Notes: generated from the letters alone by a model not told the origin. Shown: positions 1 through 6,929, counted from the first letter of the stretch. The stretch: 29,693 nucleotides of DNA from Nitrosopumilaceae archaeon (GCA_020027255.1 JAHRAP010000112.1:1-29693), one strand, 5' to 3'. Program-made: numbers and translations.

Positions 1-1
1 A

Positions 2-448
2 CCAGAATATTTCTGGACAACACAACATGTTTTAGTTTATTCTGGAGTTGTCACGATATCTATTTCTGCGATAATGGGAACATTATTTTTAATAAAATAC
101 AAAACAACTAGTATAAAACTTGGGTTATTTATGATAATAATTGGTTCAATGTTGCAACTTGCATCTGGTTATGCAGACTCGATTTCGCATGATATATTTG
201 GACTAGACGGTCTTATTTCCATACCCCATCAAATACTTGAAACTGGTTTGGCACTAACTACTCTTGGCGCATTGATAATATCATATAATATGAGACGTCA
301 AGAATTAAACATATTATTTGCATTCTCAATAATCCTATTCATTTTTGCAACAAGTTGGTTGGTATTTAATTTGAGCTTATTGGTTATTGATACAATAATA
401 TGTGTTCCAATACATCAAATTTTTTCTTCTGGATGCGCAATTTTATAA
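2..448 (+). CDS. Multi-span membrane protein of unknown function (5' end missing)
   Basis: The reading frame is open from base 2 of the window, so the start lies outside and the first visible ATG (74) is internal. The visible 148 residues form about four hydrophobic segments separated by short polar turns, which indicates an integral membrane protein. The loop between the second and third segments carries His and Asp residues in a conserved-looking stretch (HDIFGLDGLISIPHQ), and another His lies near the visible N-end (TTQHVLVY). Such membrane-edge histidines could bind metal, but I do not recognise the family and assign no function. The 3' end overlaps the convergent gene at 415-897 by 34 bases. 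The oxidase island begins about 2.2 kb downstream; any link to it is only positional. Confidence 0.75.
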   Translation, partial: PEYFWTTQHVLVYSGVVTISISAIMGTLFLIKYKTTSIKLGLFMIIIGSMLQLASGYADSISHDIFGLDGLISIPHQILETGLALTTLGALIISYNMRRQELNILFAFSIILFIFATSWLVFNLSLLVIDTIICVPIHQIFSSGCAIL

Positions 449-897
449 ACTTTTAGAATATCAAAACATGGAATCAATACGAAGGCGATACCACTGATAA
501 TGATAATCATGCTATAATACACAATACCAAGATTAATTTTTCCCACATCTATTTTAGTTTTAGTTTTATCTAAGTTTGTTATCTTCATCACATATTCGCC
601 ATTGTATACTAAATCAAAATAATTTACTGACATTTCTGTTTTAATTTTTTTATGATCTAACATATTTCCATTGGGATCCACGATCTGAATTATTAGCACA
701 TTATCGTGATAATTATCCATGGTTATTTTATAAAACCCAATGTTATTTTCGATAGAAACATCATTTAATTTTATGATTTTATGCAAATCAAAATCAATAT
801 CATATGATGATTTTGTTACATGTGCACACAATATGACATAAACCACTCCAAATATGATTAAAGTAATCCCCACTAGATAAAATTTCTTGTACTGCAA
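415..897 (-). CDS. Two-helix membrane protein with extracytoplasmic domain
   Basis: This 160-residue protein has an N-terminal hydrophobic helix (about residues 7-27) and a second one near the C-terminus (about 123-146). Between them are roughly 95 polar residues rich in alternating beta-type pattern (for example NVLIIQIVDPNG and YVMKITNLD). This layout suggests a small beta-sandwich domain outside the cell, tethered at both ends, with a short positively charged cytoplasmic tail. The start is TTG at 897; no closer ATG keeps the first helix intact. The domain resembles emp24/GOLD-like or Ig-like sandwiches in pattern only. Function unknown. It converges on the membrane protein at 2-448, and tRNA-Arg lies just upstream on the same strand. 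Confidence 0.7.
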   Translation of the reverse strand: MQYKKFYLVGITLIIFGVVYVILCAHVTKSSYDIDFDLHKIIKLNDVSIENNIGFYKITMDNYHDNVLIIQIVDPNGNMLDHKKIKTEMSVNYFDLVYNGEYVMKITNLDKTKTKIDVGKINLGIVYYSMIIIISGIAFVLIPCFDILKVYKIAHPEEKI

Positions 898-925
898 TCC
901 AATAATGACTCATGTGTGACTAATA

Positions 926-1000
926 AGGGCTCGGAGGGCTTCGATCCCTCGACCTGGCGGTCCGAAGCCGCCTGCACTATCCAGGCTGTGCTACGAGTCC
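926..1000 (-). tRNA. tRNA-Arg (anticodon TCG)
   Basis: On the minus strand the cloverleaf folds from base 1000 to 927, with base 926 as discriminator. The anticodon stem is GGCGG/CCGCC around the loop CTTCGGA, so the anticodon is TCG (Arg, CGA codons). The D stem is GCAC/GTGC and the T stem is GAGGG/CCCTC. There is no intron and CCA is not encoded. Three oddities are visible. The acceptor pair 3-70 is an A-C mismatch (GGACTCG against CGAGCCC). The T loop reads ATCGAAG, with A where U54 is normal. The discriminator would be U. The fold is otherwise sound, so I call it a tRNA but flag these positions. Confidence 0.88.
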
Positions 1001-1036
1001 ACAAAATTTTAATTTGATTACTTATTTAAACACAAG

Positions 1037-1264
1037 TCATTCTAAATCAATTTTGGGTTTATGTTTTAATCCAATTAATATTGTGCATACGCCAAACATT
1101 ATCATAAATAATGAAATCTTCTCATTGGTTATTTCAGAATTTATTAAAAAATCTAACACAAACTCTGGTCCCCAAATAATAATTTGGCGAACTATTACGA
1201 TAGATGCAATGATTAAAAATAGTGTGCCTATTGCAGACAACCAATTATTATGCACATTTTTCAT
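1037..1264 (-). CDS. Small two-helix membrane protein
   Basis: This 75-residue protein has two hydrophobic helices (about residues 9-30 and 49-66) joined by a loop containing an acidic patch (NSEITNEK), with a short charged C-terminus. It starts at ATG 1264, only 11 bases after the stop of the F420 reductase gene, so the two are probably co-transcribed. The opposite-strand reading frame over the same bases has no convincing protein features, and the hydrophobic-turn-hydrophobic layout favours the minus strand. I do not recognise a family. A small membrane partner of the reductase is possible, but this rests on position alone. Confidence 0.62.
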   Translation of the reverse strand: MKNVHNNWLSAIGTLFLIIASIVIVRQIIIWGPEFVLDFLINSEITNEKISLFMIMFGVCTILIGLKHKPKIDLE

Positions 1265-1275
1265 ATTTTATTATT

Positions 1276-1941
1276 TTAACATATCTTAAAACCAGGATTT
1301 TTTAATTTATTGCGTATCATCACATTCAACAACAATGGAGTAGCAATTTCAGCCATATATGATAATTCTCCTGAACCCAAATATAATGGGCGAAGATCTT
1401 TGATTTGTGAAACCAATCCATTTACAGTCTCGATAGCATCTTTATCGTCTCCACACACAAAAACATCGTAATTTAGGATCATGGAAGGATCTAGAAGTTT
1501 TTTTTCAGATATGACATGGAATGCAGACACTAACTTGTTACTTCTCATATATTTTTTTACCAAATCAAACGATGATGGTTTACCATATTTAATTGGAATA
1601 AACTCAAAACCAATTTTTGTTTTTTCCATTGGAACTATGGGTGATATTACTATGCATTCATCTTTTATTTGTGGTAATACTTGTGAACAAATACTATCTA
1701 TATTCTCATAAGGTATAGATAGAATCAAAACGTCGCTTTTTTGGGCTGTTGCAACATTATTATCGCCAACTATAGTTCCATTGATCTTTCCATACGACTC
1801 AGCAATTTGGTTATATGTTTTTGCCGCATCTGACGCTTTTTCAGAATTTCTAGAGCCGATTAACACATTATGATTTTTACACCATCTTATTGCGAATCCT
1901 TTGCCCATTCCTCCAGTTCCTCCAATTATGCCTATATTCAT
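1276..1941 (-). CDS. npdG: F420-dependent NADP oxidoreductase (NpdG-like)
   Basis: The 221-residue product begins MNIGIIGGTGGMGKG, the Rossmann dinucleotide-binding loop typical of NADPH:F420 oxidoreductases. It is followed by GSR (residues 29-31), the usual contact with the 2'-phosphate of NADP. The enzyme transfers hydride between reduced coenzyme F420 and NADP+ in the cytoplasm. The length matches the family (about 210-230). The open frame extends upstream to 1992, but ATG 1941 places the nucleotide-binding motif directly at the N-terminus as in homologues, so I chose it. The C-terminal part (AEIATPLLLNVMIRNKLKNPG) resembles the substrate-side helices of the family. Thaumarchaea are known to make F420. 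The gene is divergent from the histidine phosphatase, with 41 bases between the starts, and is followed by a small membrane protein gene. Confidence 0.88.
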   Translation of the reverse strand: MNIGIIGGTGGMGKGFAIRWCKNHNVLIGSRNSEKASDAAKTYNQIAESYGKINGTIVGDNNVATAQKSDVLILSIPYENIDSICSQVLPQIKDECIVISPIVPMEKTKIGFEFIPIKYGKPSSFDLVKKYMRSNKLVSAFHVISEKKLLDPSMILNYDVFVCGDDKDAIETVNGLVSQIKDLRPLYLGSGELSYMAEIATPLLLNVMIRNKLKNPGFKIC

Positions 1942-1982
1942 AAAGTGATAAATTAATAATACTATTATTATCTTTATTTTAA

Positions 1983-2609
1983 ATGACAACAATCATCTTA
2001 CTGAGACATGGTCAGGCACTAAATAATACCAAAAGAATTTTAGCTGGCAGATCTGATGGTATTGATTTAACTTATGAAGGGATTAATCAAGCTAAAAATA
2101 TAGCTGAATTCATTAAACCTCTAAATATTTCCACAATTTATACTAGTCCGATCAAAAGAGCTCAAAACACTGCTGAAATAGTCGCGGATCATAATTCAAT
2201 AAATTATTGTATTGATGATAGACTAATTGAATTGGAAACGGGGCAATTTACTGGTATGAATTATGATAAATTATTTTCCAAACACGGCAATGTGTTTTTA
2301 AAATTTTATGAAGGTGATCCTGAAATCAAAAACTATGGGGTAGAAACATTCTCTGAAGTTAAAGATCGAATATCTAACATCGTAAATTTTGTAAGCCAAA
2401 AACATTCAGAACAAAAAATACTTTTAGTTACGCATATGGATCCCATAAAAGCAATGATCTCTAATATAGTTGATATTAAACCGTACTCTTTGTTTGAGTT
2501 AGTAGTTGCTAATGCATCTTTGACAATTATAAATAATAATCATAATAAATTATCATTGTTAGCAATAAATCTAATGAATATAGCTAGATTTCAACAAAAT
2601 TTCATGTGA
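1983..2609 (+). CDS. Histidine phosphatase family protein (phosphoglycerate mutase-like)
   Basis: This 208-residue protein belongs to the histidine phosphatase superfamily, which forms a phosphohistidine intermediate. The signature LLRHGQ places the nucleophile at His9 with Arg8 beside it. Arg59 (SPIKRAQNTA), Glu83 (RLIELETG) and the second catalytic His151 (LLVTHMDP) are all present, so the enzyme should be active. Family members include 2,3-bisphosphoglycerate-dependent mutases, alpha-ribazole phosphatase and sugar-phosphate phosphatases, and the sequence alone does not fix the substrate. The size is that of the small branch-1 proteins. It starts at ATG 1983, divergent from the F420 reductase, and ends 43 bases before the first oxidase gene, which has its own promoter. 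Confidence 0.88.
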   Translation: MTTIILLRHGQALNNTKRILAGRSDGIDLTYEGINQAKNIAEFIKPLNISTIYTSPIKRAQNTAEIVADHNSINYCIDDRLIELETGQFTGMNYDKLFSKHGNVFLKFYEGDPEIKNYGVETFSEVKDRISNIVNFVSQKHSEQKILLVTHMDPIKAMISNIVDIKPYSLFELVVANASLTIINNNHNKLSLLAINLMNIARFQQNFM

Positions 2610-2613
2610 TTCC

Positions 2614-2626
2614 AAAACCCTTAAAT
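2614..2626 (+). promoter_or_regulatory. BRE/TATA promoter of the oxidase island
   Basis: The 13 bases aaaacccttaaat look like an archaeal BRE plus TATA box. The centre of the TATA part is about 25 bases before ATG 2649 and 29 before TTG 2653, the spacing expected for a transcript starting at the start codon (leaderless). Almost the same 13 bases (12 of 13 identical) lie before the SRPBCC gene at 6894-6906. Confidence 0.6.
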
Positions 2627-2652
2627 AGAAATTTTTAGTGACGACAAAATGA

Positions 2653-2919
2653 TTGATAAAAAAAAATTTGGTCTACATTAATGTACTTACGTTAATGATT
2701 ATGATATGCCCAATTAATTTTTCGTTAGCTTTAGACGATGATCCTGGTAAATACATAAACCGTAAAGCTGAAGTTTGGAACCTTTTCTATAGGATGATGA
2801 CAGTCGCATTTGTGATCGGCTCTGTGGTTTCAGGCACACTTATTTGGTTAGTTTGGAGATTTCGAGAATCTAATAATAACGCAAAGAAAACCAAGTATGA
2901 AGAACAAGGTAAATGGTAG
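2653..2919 (+). CDS. Cytochrome c oxidase subunit II, N-terminal membrane anchor (split subunit)
   Basis: This 88-residue protein has a signal-peptide-like start (two Lys, then about 20 hydrophobic residues ending near SLALDDD). A transmembrane helix follows at about residues 49-71 and closes with WRFRES, which matches the end of the first helix of ordinary subunit II. The next gene begins with one helix followed by the CuA domain. Together the two give about 230 residues, the usual length of a complete two-helix subunit II, so I infer a natural split. The start is TTG 2653. An ATG at 2649 lies at the right distance from the promoter but is one base out of frame because of a run of nine A (2658-2666). 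The gene ends overlapping the next start by seven bases. Confidence 0.75.
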   Translation: MIKKNLVYINVLTLMIMICPINFSLALDDDPGKYINRKAEVWNLFYRMMTVAFVIGSVVSGTLIWLVWRFRESNNNAKKTKYEEQGKW

Positions 2920-3350
2920 TTATGAGTGAACATTCTAGTTGGCCTGAATGGATATACGTTGGCGTTGTTGTTGCATTACTTATTTATGTTGGTGCTGAAG
3001 CTTGGAATATTGAAAGAATTATAGAACATATTCCTTCAGACGCTGAAATAATCCAAGTTACTGGCCAACAATGGTTCTGGACTTTTGAACATGAAGACGG
3101 CACCAAAGAAATAGGAGAATTACATCTCAAAAAAGATCACGCATATAAATTTGAAGTTGTTTCTAAAGACGTTATTCATTCATTTAATATACATGACTAT
3201 GTCGTATTAGTAGATGCTGTGCCTGGAAGAGTTAATACTGTTTGGTTTTCACCAGATGAAAGTGGCGAGTTTGATATTCAATGTAGAGAATATTGTGGAT
3301 TGATTCATTATAATATGCGTGCAAAATTATATGTGGAAGATGCATCTTGA
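2913..3350 (+). CDS. coxB: Cytochrome c oxidase subunit II, CuA domain
   Basis: The product (145 residues from ATG 2913; ATG 2922 is an equally possible start) is the electron-entry subunit of an aa3-type heme-copper oxidase. One transmembrane helix (about residues 13-30) is followed by the aromatic patch QQWFW (52-56), which in this family passes electrons from CuA to heme a. The CuA ligands are all visible: His89 (VIHSF), Cys124, Glu126 (backbone ligand), Cys128, His132 and Met135 in CREYCGLIHYNM. The domain faces outside, where copper proteins deliver electrons. It lacks the first membrane helix of classical subunit II, which is encoded by the overlapping upstream gene. Subunit I follows after 51 bases. 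Confidence 0.93.
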   Translation: MVVMSEHSSWPEWIYVGVVVALLIYVGAEAWNIERIIEHIPSDAEIIQVTGQQWFWTFEHEDGTKEIGELHLKKDHAYKFEVVSKDVIHSFNIHDYVVLVDAVPGRVNTVWFSPDESGEFDIQCREYCGLIHYNMRAKLYVEDAS

Positions 3351-3373
3351 ATCAAAAACATTTTAATGGTATG

Positions 3374-3380
3374 TATAAAA
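3374..3380 (+). promoter_or_regulatory. TATA box before subunit I
   Basis: The bases tataaaa are centred about 25 bases before ATG 3402. This spacing suggests that subunit I can be transcribed from its own leaderless promoter in addition to read-through from subunit II. The second AT-rich tract just after it (3381-3387) makes the exact box uncertain. Confidence 0.5.
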
Positions 3381-3401
3381 ATATAAATCAAAGAGTGTGA
3401 A

Positions 3402-4931
3402 ATGACGCTAGAAATCCAAAAACCTAGGCCTATTTGGCAAATAATGTTTTCGACTCATCACACAGATGTAGGTTTATTATATCTAATTACATCTCTCGCA
3501 GCTCTATTTATGGGAGGTACATTAGCACTAGCTATACGTCTAGAATTATTTTTGCCAGGATCACAGTTCATTTCAGACTCGATGACTTTTAACAGAATGT
3601 TTACCGTACATGGTACTACTTTGATATTCCTTTTCATACTTCCATTTGCTTCTGCAGTTGGTAATTATTTTGTACCTATAATGGTCAGGTACAAAGATAT
3701 GGCTTATCCCAAGCTTAATGCAATTGCATATTGGATGATACCTCCAGCTTTTGCACTAATTTGGCTAGGATTTGCTGATTTCACATGGAATGCTTATGCT
3801 CCATATTCTGTTACTCGTGCTCCTGGTCCTGCAGCTGATATGTGGATCTTTGGGTTAAAACTTCTAGGAATATCATCAATTCTTGGAGCTATTAATTTTA
3901 TTGTGACCATTCTAAAATGCAAACATCCAGATTTGCCATTAAGCAAAATTCCATTGTTGGCTTGGTCATATTTGACATCTTCTTTAATAATGTTAGTTGC
4001 TATGCCCACATTTGCAGCTGCACTTCTTATGTTATTAACAGATAGACTTGGATTATCTGGATTTTTTAATCCGGCTATGGGTGGAGATCCGATAGCATAT
4101 CAGCATTTATTTTGGTTTACGTTTCACCCAGAAGTGTATGTGTTAGTTATACCTGCAATAGGTTTTATGTATGACATAATTCCAAGATTTTCTAGAAAAC
4201 CTATCTTTAGTCATGTTTCTGGCATAGCTGCATTTGTGTTACTGAGTATAGTAGGTTTCGCATCATGGGCACATCATATGTATGCAACAGGAATGTCATT
4301 TACAGAAAAAACTGTGTTTATGATTGGCACTTTGTCTGCAGTTCCAGCATCTGCAATGCATGTATTTAATTTTCTTGCTACCATGTGGGGCGGACGTATT
4401 AAATTCGCTACACCTATGATGTGGGCTGTAGGCGGTATTGCATTATTTTTTTCGGCTGGTGCTGGTGGAGTAGTAAATAGTGCTATGCCTTTAGATTTTA
4501 TGACTCACGATAGTTATTGGGTGGTGGGACACTTCCACTTGTTTGTAATGGGAACTATTGCATTCGGTTCGTTCGGGTTTCTGTATTACATATTTCCATA
4601 CGTCACTGGAAGAATGTATAACGAAAAGCTCGGGAAAATCCATTTTGTTATGTCATTTATAGGAACTATTATGGTATTTTTCACACAACATATACTTGGA
4701 CTTTATGGTATGCCGCGAAGAGTTTTTGATTATCCACCAATACCAGAATGGATTGCAATGAATCAATTTATAACCATTGGTGCAATGATAATCGGTGTCG
4801 GTATGGTAATTTTCTTAATTAATATAGTATACAGTTCAGGAAAAGGTAAAGAAGCTGATATGGGCGATCCTTGGGGAGTCGGAGGTGAAAAATATTATTA
4901 CCCATATCAAAGTAAAACACCACACCATTAG
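3402..4931 (+). CDS. coxA: Heme-copper oxidase subunit I (aa3-type, A family)
   Basis: This 509-residue membrane protein is the catalytic subunit that reduces O2 to water and pumps protons. The low-spin heme ligands are His70 (FTVHG) and His379. The heme a3 ligand is His377 (GHFH). CuB is bound by His242, His291 and His292 (FHPEVY, WAHHMY), and Tyr246 is the residue cross-linked to His242 in the family. Glu244 in HPEVY marks the A1-type D-channel glutamate. About twelve hydrophobic helices are present and nothing is truncated. The hydrophilic tail (residues 479-509) is rich in Gly and Tyr. The gene lies between subunit II and the cupredoxin gene, so the island encodes a complete core oxidase. 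No subunit III-like gene is seen nearby. Confidence 0.97.
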   Translation: MTLEIQKPRPIWQIMFSTHHTDVGLLYLITSLAALFMGGTLALAIRLELFLPGSQFISDSMTFNRMFTVHGTTLIFLFILPFASAVGNYFVPIMVRYKDMAYPKLNAIAYWMIPPAFALIWLGFADFTWNAYAPYSVTRAPGPAADMWIFGLKLLGISSILGAINFIVTILKCKHPDLPLSKIPLLAWSYLTSSLIMLVAMPTFAAALLMLLTDRLGLSGFFNPAMGGDPIAYQHLFWFTFHPEVYVLVIPAIGFMYDIIPRFSRKPIFSHVSGIAAFVLLSIVGFASWAHHMYATGMSFTEKTVFMIGTLSAVPASAMHVFNFLATMWGGRIKFATPMMWAVGGIALFFSAGAGGVVNSAMPLDFMTHDSYWVVGHFHLFVMGTIAFGSFGFLYYIFPYVTGRMYNEKLGKIHFVMSFIGTIMVFFTQHILGLYGMPRRVFDYPPIPEWIAMNQFITIGAMIIGVGMVIFLINIVYSSGKGKEADMGDPWGVGGEKYYYPYQSKTPHH

Positions 4932-4942
4932 GATCATTTAAT

Positions 4943-5908
4943 ATGGATCAAAAAAATACTGACTCAATTTACAGAACAACTACCACACGCACATGGAAAA
5001 TGTTGGCGATAATGATTGGAATTTGTATTTCTGGTTCTGCTATTTTTTTTAGTATGTGGGATTATTGGACTTCTCAACCTCCAAATGCTGGATCTTCTTC
5101 TATTATTGTTGAAACTACACAAACAGATCTCACTGGTATTGAAGTCCCTGTTTCTTTATCTTTCGTAGAATCTTCTGACTTCAGGACACTTGCATTTAAT
5201 GCTATGCCTGGAGAAGAAAACCATAATCCAGAAATAAAAGTAAATGTAGGTGATAAAGTGATATTTGACGTAATAAACGATGGTAAATCATTTCATGCAT
5301 TTGCAGTTACATCTAGCAATGAAGGATTTAACGAAGGTGTAATTGAAGAATCTAAAATAGCTAGCTCTAGTAATCCACTTAAACCAGGTGAATCTGGAAA
5401 TTCATTTTTCATACCACCAGAAGCCGGTGCTTATTATTATATATGTACAGTACCAGGACATAGAGAACAAGGCATGGAAGGTAGTATTATCGCTACAGAT
5501 TATGTACATGATGATGATGATGATGATGCAAAACAATCAGAAGATAGCATACATAGAGAATATACTCTATCTTTCGTAGAATCTTCTGACTTTAGGACAC
5601 TTGCATTTAATGCTATGCCTGGAGAAGAAAACCATAATCCCGAAATAAAAGTAAATGTAGGTGATACAATTACCATAAAATCAATCAATCAGGGCAAATC
5701 ATTTCATGCATTTGGAATCGTGAAAGATCCAGAAAACTTTAATGATATAATATGGGATTCAGCTATTCAATCTGCATCCAACCCATTAAAACCTGGAGAT
5801 TCTGGCGAATCCACTTTTGTGGCTGAAAAACGTGGATCTTATTATTATATATGCACAGTTCCTGGACATGCATTACAAGGCATGCAAGGCATTTTTGTTG
5901 TAGAATAA
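4943..5908 (+). CDS. Membrane-anchored blue copper protein with two cupredoxin domains
   Basis: The 321-residue product has one N-terminal membrane helix (about 19-38) and two plastocyanin-type domains (about 71-187 and 207-321) outside the cell. Both domains keep the full type 1 copper site: His118, Cys168, His173, Met178 in the first, and His255, Cys304, His309, Met314 in the second (YYYICTVPGH in each). It probably carries electrons to the oxidase, a role copper proteins fill in Thaumarchaea in place of cytochrome c. The linker holds six consecutive Asp (190-195) from a GAT repeat. Residues 72-104 and 209-241 are nearly identical even at the DNA level, while the rest of the domains has diverged. 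The gene follows subunit I by 11 bases and abuts the heme A synthase gene. Confidence 0.92.
   Translation: MDQKNTDSIYRTTTTRTWKMLAIMIGICISGSAIFFSMWDYWTSQPPNAGSSSIIVETTQTDLTGIEVPVSLSFVESSDFRTLAFNAMPGEENHNPEIKVNVGDKVIFDVINDGKSFHAFAVTSSNEGFNEGVIEESKIASSSNPLKPGESGNSFFIPPEAGAYYYICTVPGHREQGMEGSIIATDYVHDDDDDDAKQSEDSIHREYTLSFVESSDFRTLAFNAMPGEENHNPEIKVNVGDTITIKSINQGKSFHAFGIVKDPENFNDIIWDSAIQSASNPLKPGDSGESTFVAEKRGSYYYICTVPGHALQGMQGIFVVE
5156..5254 (+). repeat. Cupredoxin internal repeat, copy 1
   Basis: These 99 bases encode residues 72-104 and match 5567-5665 at 96 of 99 positions by eye. The three differences (tta/cta, ttc/ttt, cca/ccc) are all silent. Outside this block the two domains differ strongly, apart from short stretches around the copper ligands. 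Confidence 0.9.
5510..5527 (+). repeat. (GAT)6 trinucleotide repeat encoding an Asp linker
   Basis: Six perfect GAT units lie in frame between the two cupredoxin domains and encode Asp190-Asp195. A pure codon repeat of this kind can change in unit number by replication slippage without breaking the frame, altering linker length and charge. Confidence 0.9.
5567..5665 (+). repeat. Cupredoxin internal repeat, copy 2
   Basis: This is the second copy of the 99-base block described at 5156-5254, encoding residues 209-241 at the start of the second copper domain. The copies lie 411 bases apart in direct orientation, so recombination between them would delete exactly one domain equivalent (137 codons) and leave the frame intact. 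Confidence 0.9.
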
Positions 5909-6346
5909 ATGTTAATAAAATATATCTCACTATTGTCTTTGATTGTATTATATTCTCTTATGTTTATTGGCGGATATGTTTCGGCAGCTGGACTGGGATT
6001 GACATGCCCAGATTGGCCATTATGCCCTAGCGGGATCTTGCCAAATTCTGAATACCTTATAGAGTGGGTGCATAGATTAGTTGCCGCAATTACTGGTGCT
6101 TTAATAATATCAACCACTGTCATTTGTTGGATCACTAAAAATTCTACCAGAAAAATCAAAATCACTGGCACATTATCAGCAATTTTCGTCTCGACACAAA
6201 TTACTTTGGGGGCAATAGTGATAGATCTAAAACTGCAAGCATTGTTAGTTGCGATACATCTTGGAATAGGAATAATTCTTTTTGCGATGGTTTTACTTAC
6301 TACAATATTGGTTTTTCGATTAAACGACATCGAAATTTCTAGTTAG
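5909..6346 (+). CDS. ctaA: Heme A synthase, half-size archaeal form
   Basis: The product is 145 residues with four hydrophobic helices, half the size of bacterial eight-helix CtaA, as described for some archaeal homologues. It converts heme O to heme A for the oxidase. Family marks are the first-loop stretch GLTCPDWPLC with the paired Cys33 and Cys39, the EWVHR motif with His55 in helix 2, and His117 in helix 4, the two histidines expected to bind heme. A half-size protein would be expected to work as a dimer that rebuilds the full bundle (inference). Its ATG follows the cupredoxin stop with no gap, so it is co-transcribed with the oxidase genes. The 3' end overlaps the convergent gene at 6343-6846 by four bases. 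Confidence 0.88.
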   Translation: MLIKYISLLSLIVLYSLMFIGGYVSAAGLGLTCPDWPLCPSGILPNSEYLIEWVHRLVAAITGALIISTTVICWITKNSTRKIKITGTLSAIFVSTQITLGAIVIDLKLQALLVAIHLGIGIILFAMVLLTTILVFRLNDIEISS

Positions 6347-6846
6347 TGTTTAATCCGTCGTGGAATATATATATACAAAATTATGCAGCTTAATCCAATA
6401 CTTCCTGCTGCAATAGAATAGAAAAAAATGTAACCAAAAGGATTATGAGTACTAACATTAAAAGTGTACGTGGAATTTATATTGTCATTCATATCGTATA
6501 AATCCACTTTGAAAATATGGTTGCCAGATTTGGCGAATACATAATCCATTTCCCAATAATCCCCTTTATGGTATATTGGTTTTATACGGTCTATTTGAAT
6601 ATCATCATAAAAAATTCTTAGCCCCATCTTAAATCCATTCTCATTACTAAAGCTATTTACTCTGAATAATATCTGCGATTTTTCTCCTGTCGTAGGGATT
6701 TCTGGAAGTGTGGCTATTTGAACTTTATAATCCCCTATTACAGATTCAGCTGAATTGAATAATGAATGTGCATTTGATTCATTACACATGTTATGCACAG
6801 AAATAATAATAACTATAGTTATTATGATGTAGTTATTGGTTTTCAT
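6343..6846 (-). CDS. Signal-anchored extracytoplasmic beta-sandwich protein
   Basis: This protein of 167 residues has a signal peptide or N-terminal anchor (about residues 4-20), an exported domain of about 110 residues, and a C-terminal membrane helix (about 137-160) ending in a basic tail (PRRIKH). The domain shows a beta-strand pattern (DYKVQIATLPEIPTTGEKSQILF... and GNHIFKVDLYD) that recalls YtkA/FixH-like or Ig-like domains often found near respiratory copper genes. This is similarity of pattern only. I chose ATG 6846 over TTG 6861 because it gives a standard signal sequence. It sits convergent to heme A synthase and divergent from the SRPBCC gene, so co-regulation with the oxidase is not shown. 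Confidence 0.72.
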   Translation of the reverse strand: MKTNNYIIITIVIIISVHNMCNESNAHSLFNSAESVIGDYKVQIATLPEIPTTGEKSQILFRVNSFSNENGFKMGLRIFYDDIQIDRIKPIYHKGDYWEMDYVFAKSGNHIFKVDLYDMNDNINSTYTFNVSTHNPFGYIFFYSIAAGSIGLSCIILYIYIPRRIKH

Positions 6847-6893
6847 TAATATTGTAATCAAACTATAACCATTAATTTATGTGACGTTATGAC

Positions 6894-6906
6894 AAAACCT
6901 TTAAAT
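6894..6906 (+). promoter_or_regulatory. BRE/TATA promoter of the SRPBCC gene
   Basis: The sequence aaaacctttaaat matches the oxidase promoter at 2614-2626 in 12 of 13 bases. Its TATA centre is about 26 bases before TTG 6930, which supports that codon, rather than TTG 6924, as the leaderless start. Confidence 0.55.
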
Positions 6907-6929
6907 CAAGACTGATAAAAGTTTTGTTA

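Noticed and set aside
1014..1289. Plus-strand 91-codon frame opposite the small membrane protein gene
   Set aside because: It has no recognisable motif or hydrophobic layout and runs into the 3' end of the F420 reductase gene; the minus-strand frame gives a sensible two-helix protein with operon spacing.
2913..2922. Frameshift error as the explanation for the two-part oxidase subunit II
   Set aside because: The junction has no homopolymer, the first protein ends cleanly after its helix, and the second has its own ATG codons; a natural split is more likely, although the start of the first gene does contain an A9 run.
5845..6330. Long minus-strand frame (161 codons) opposite heme A synthase
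   Set aside because: The plus strand encodes clear CtaA motifs; the antisense frame is a by-product of its codon pattern.
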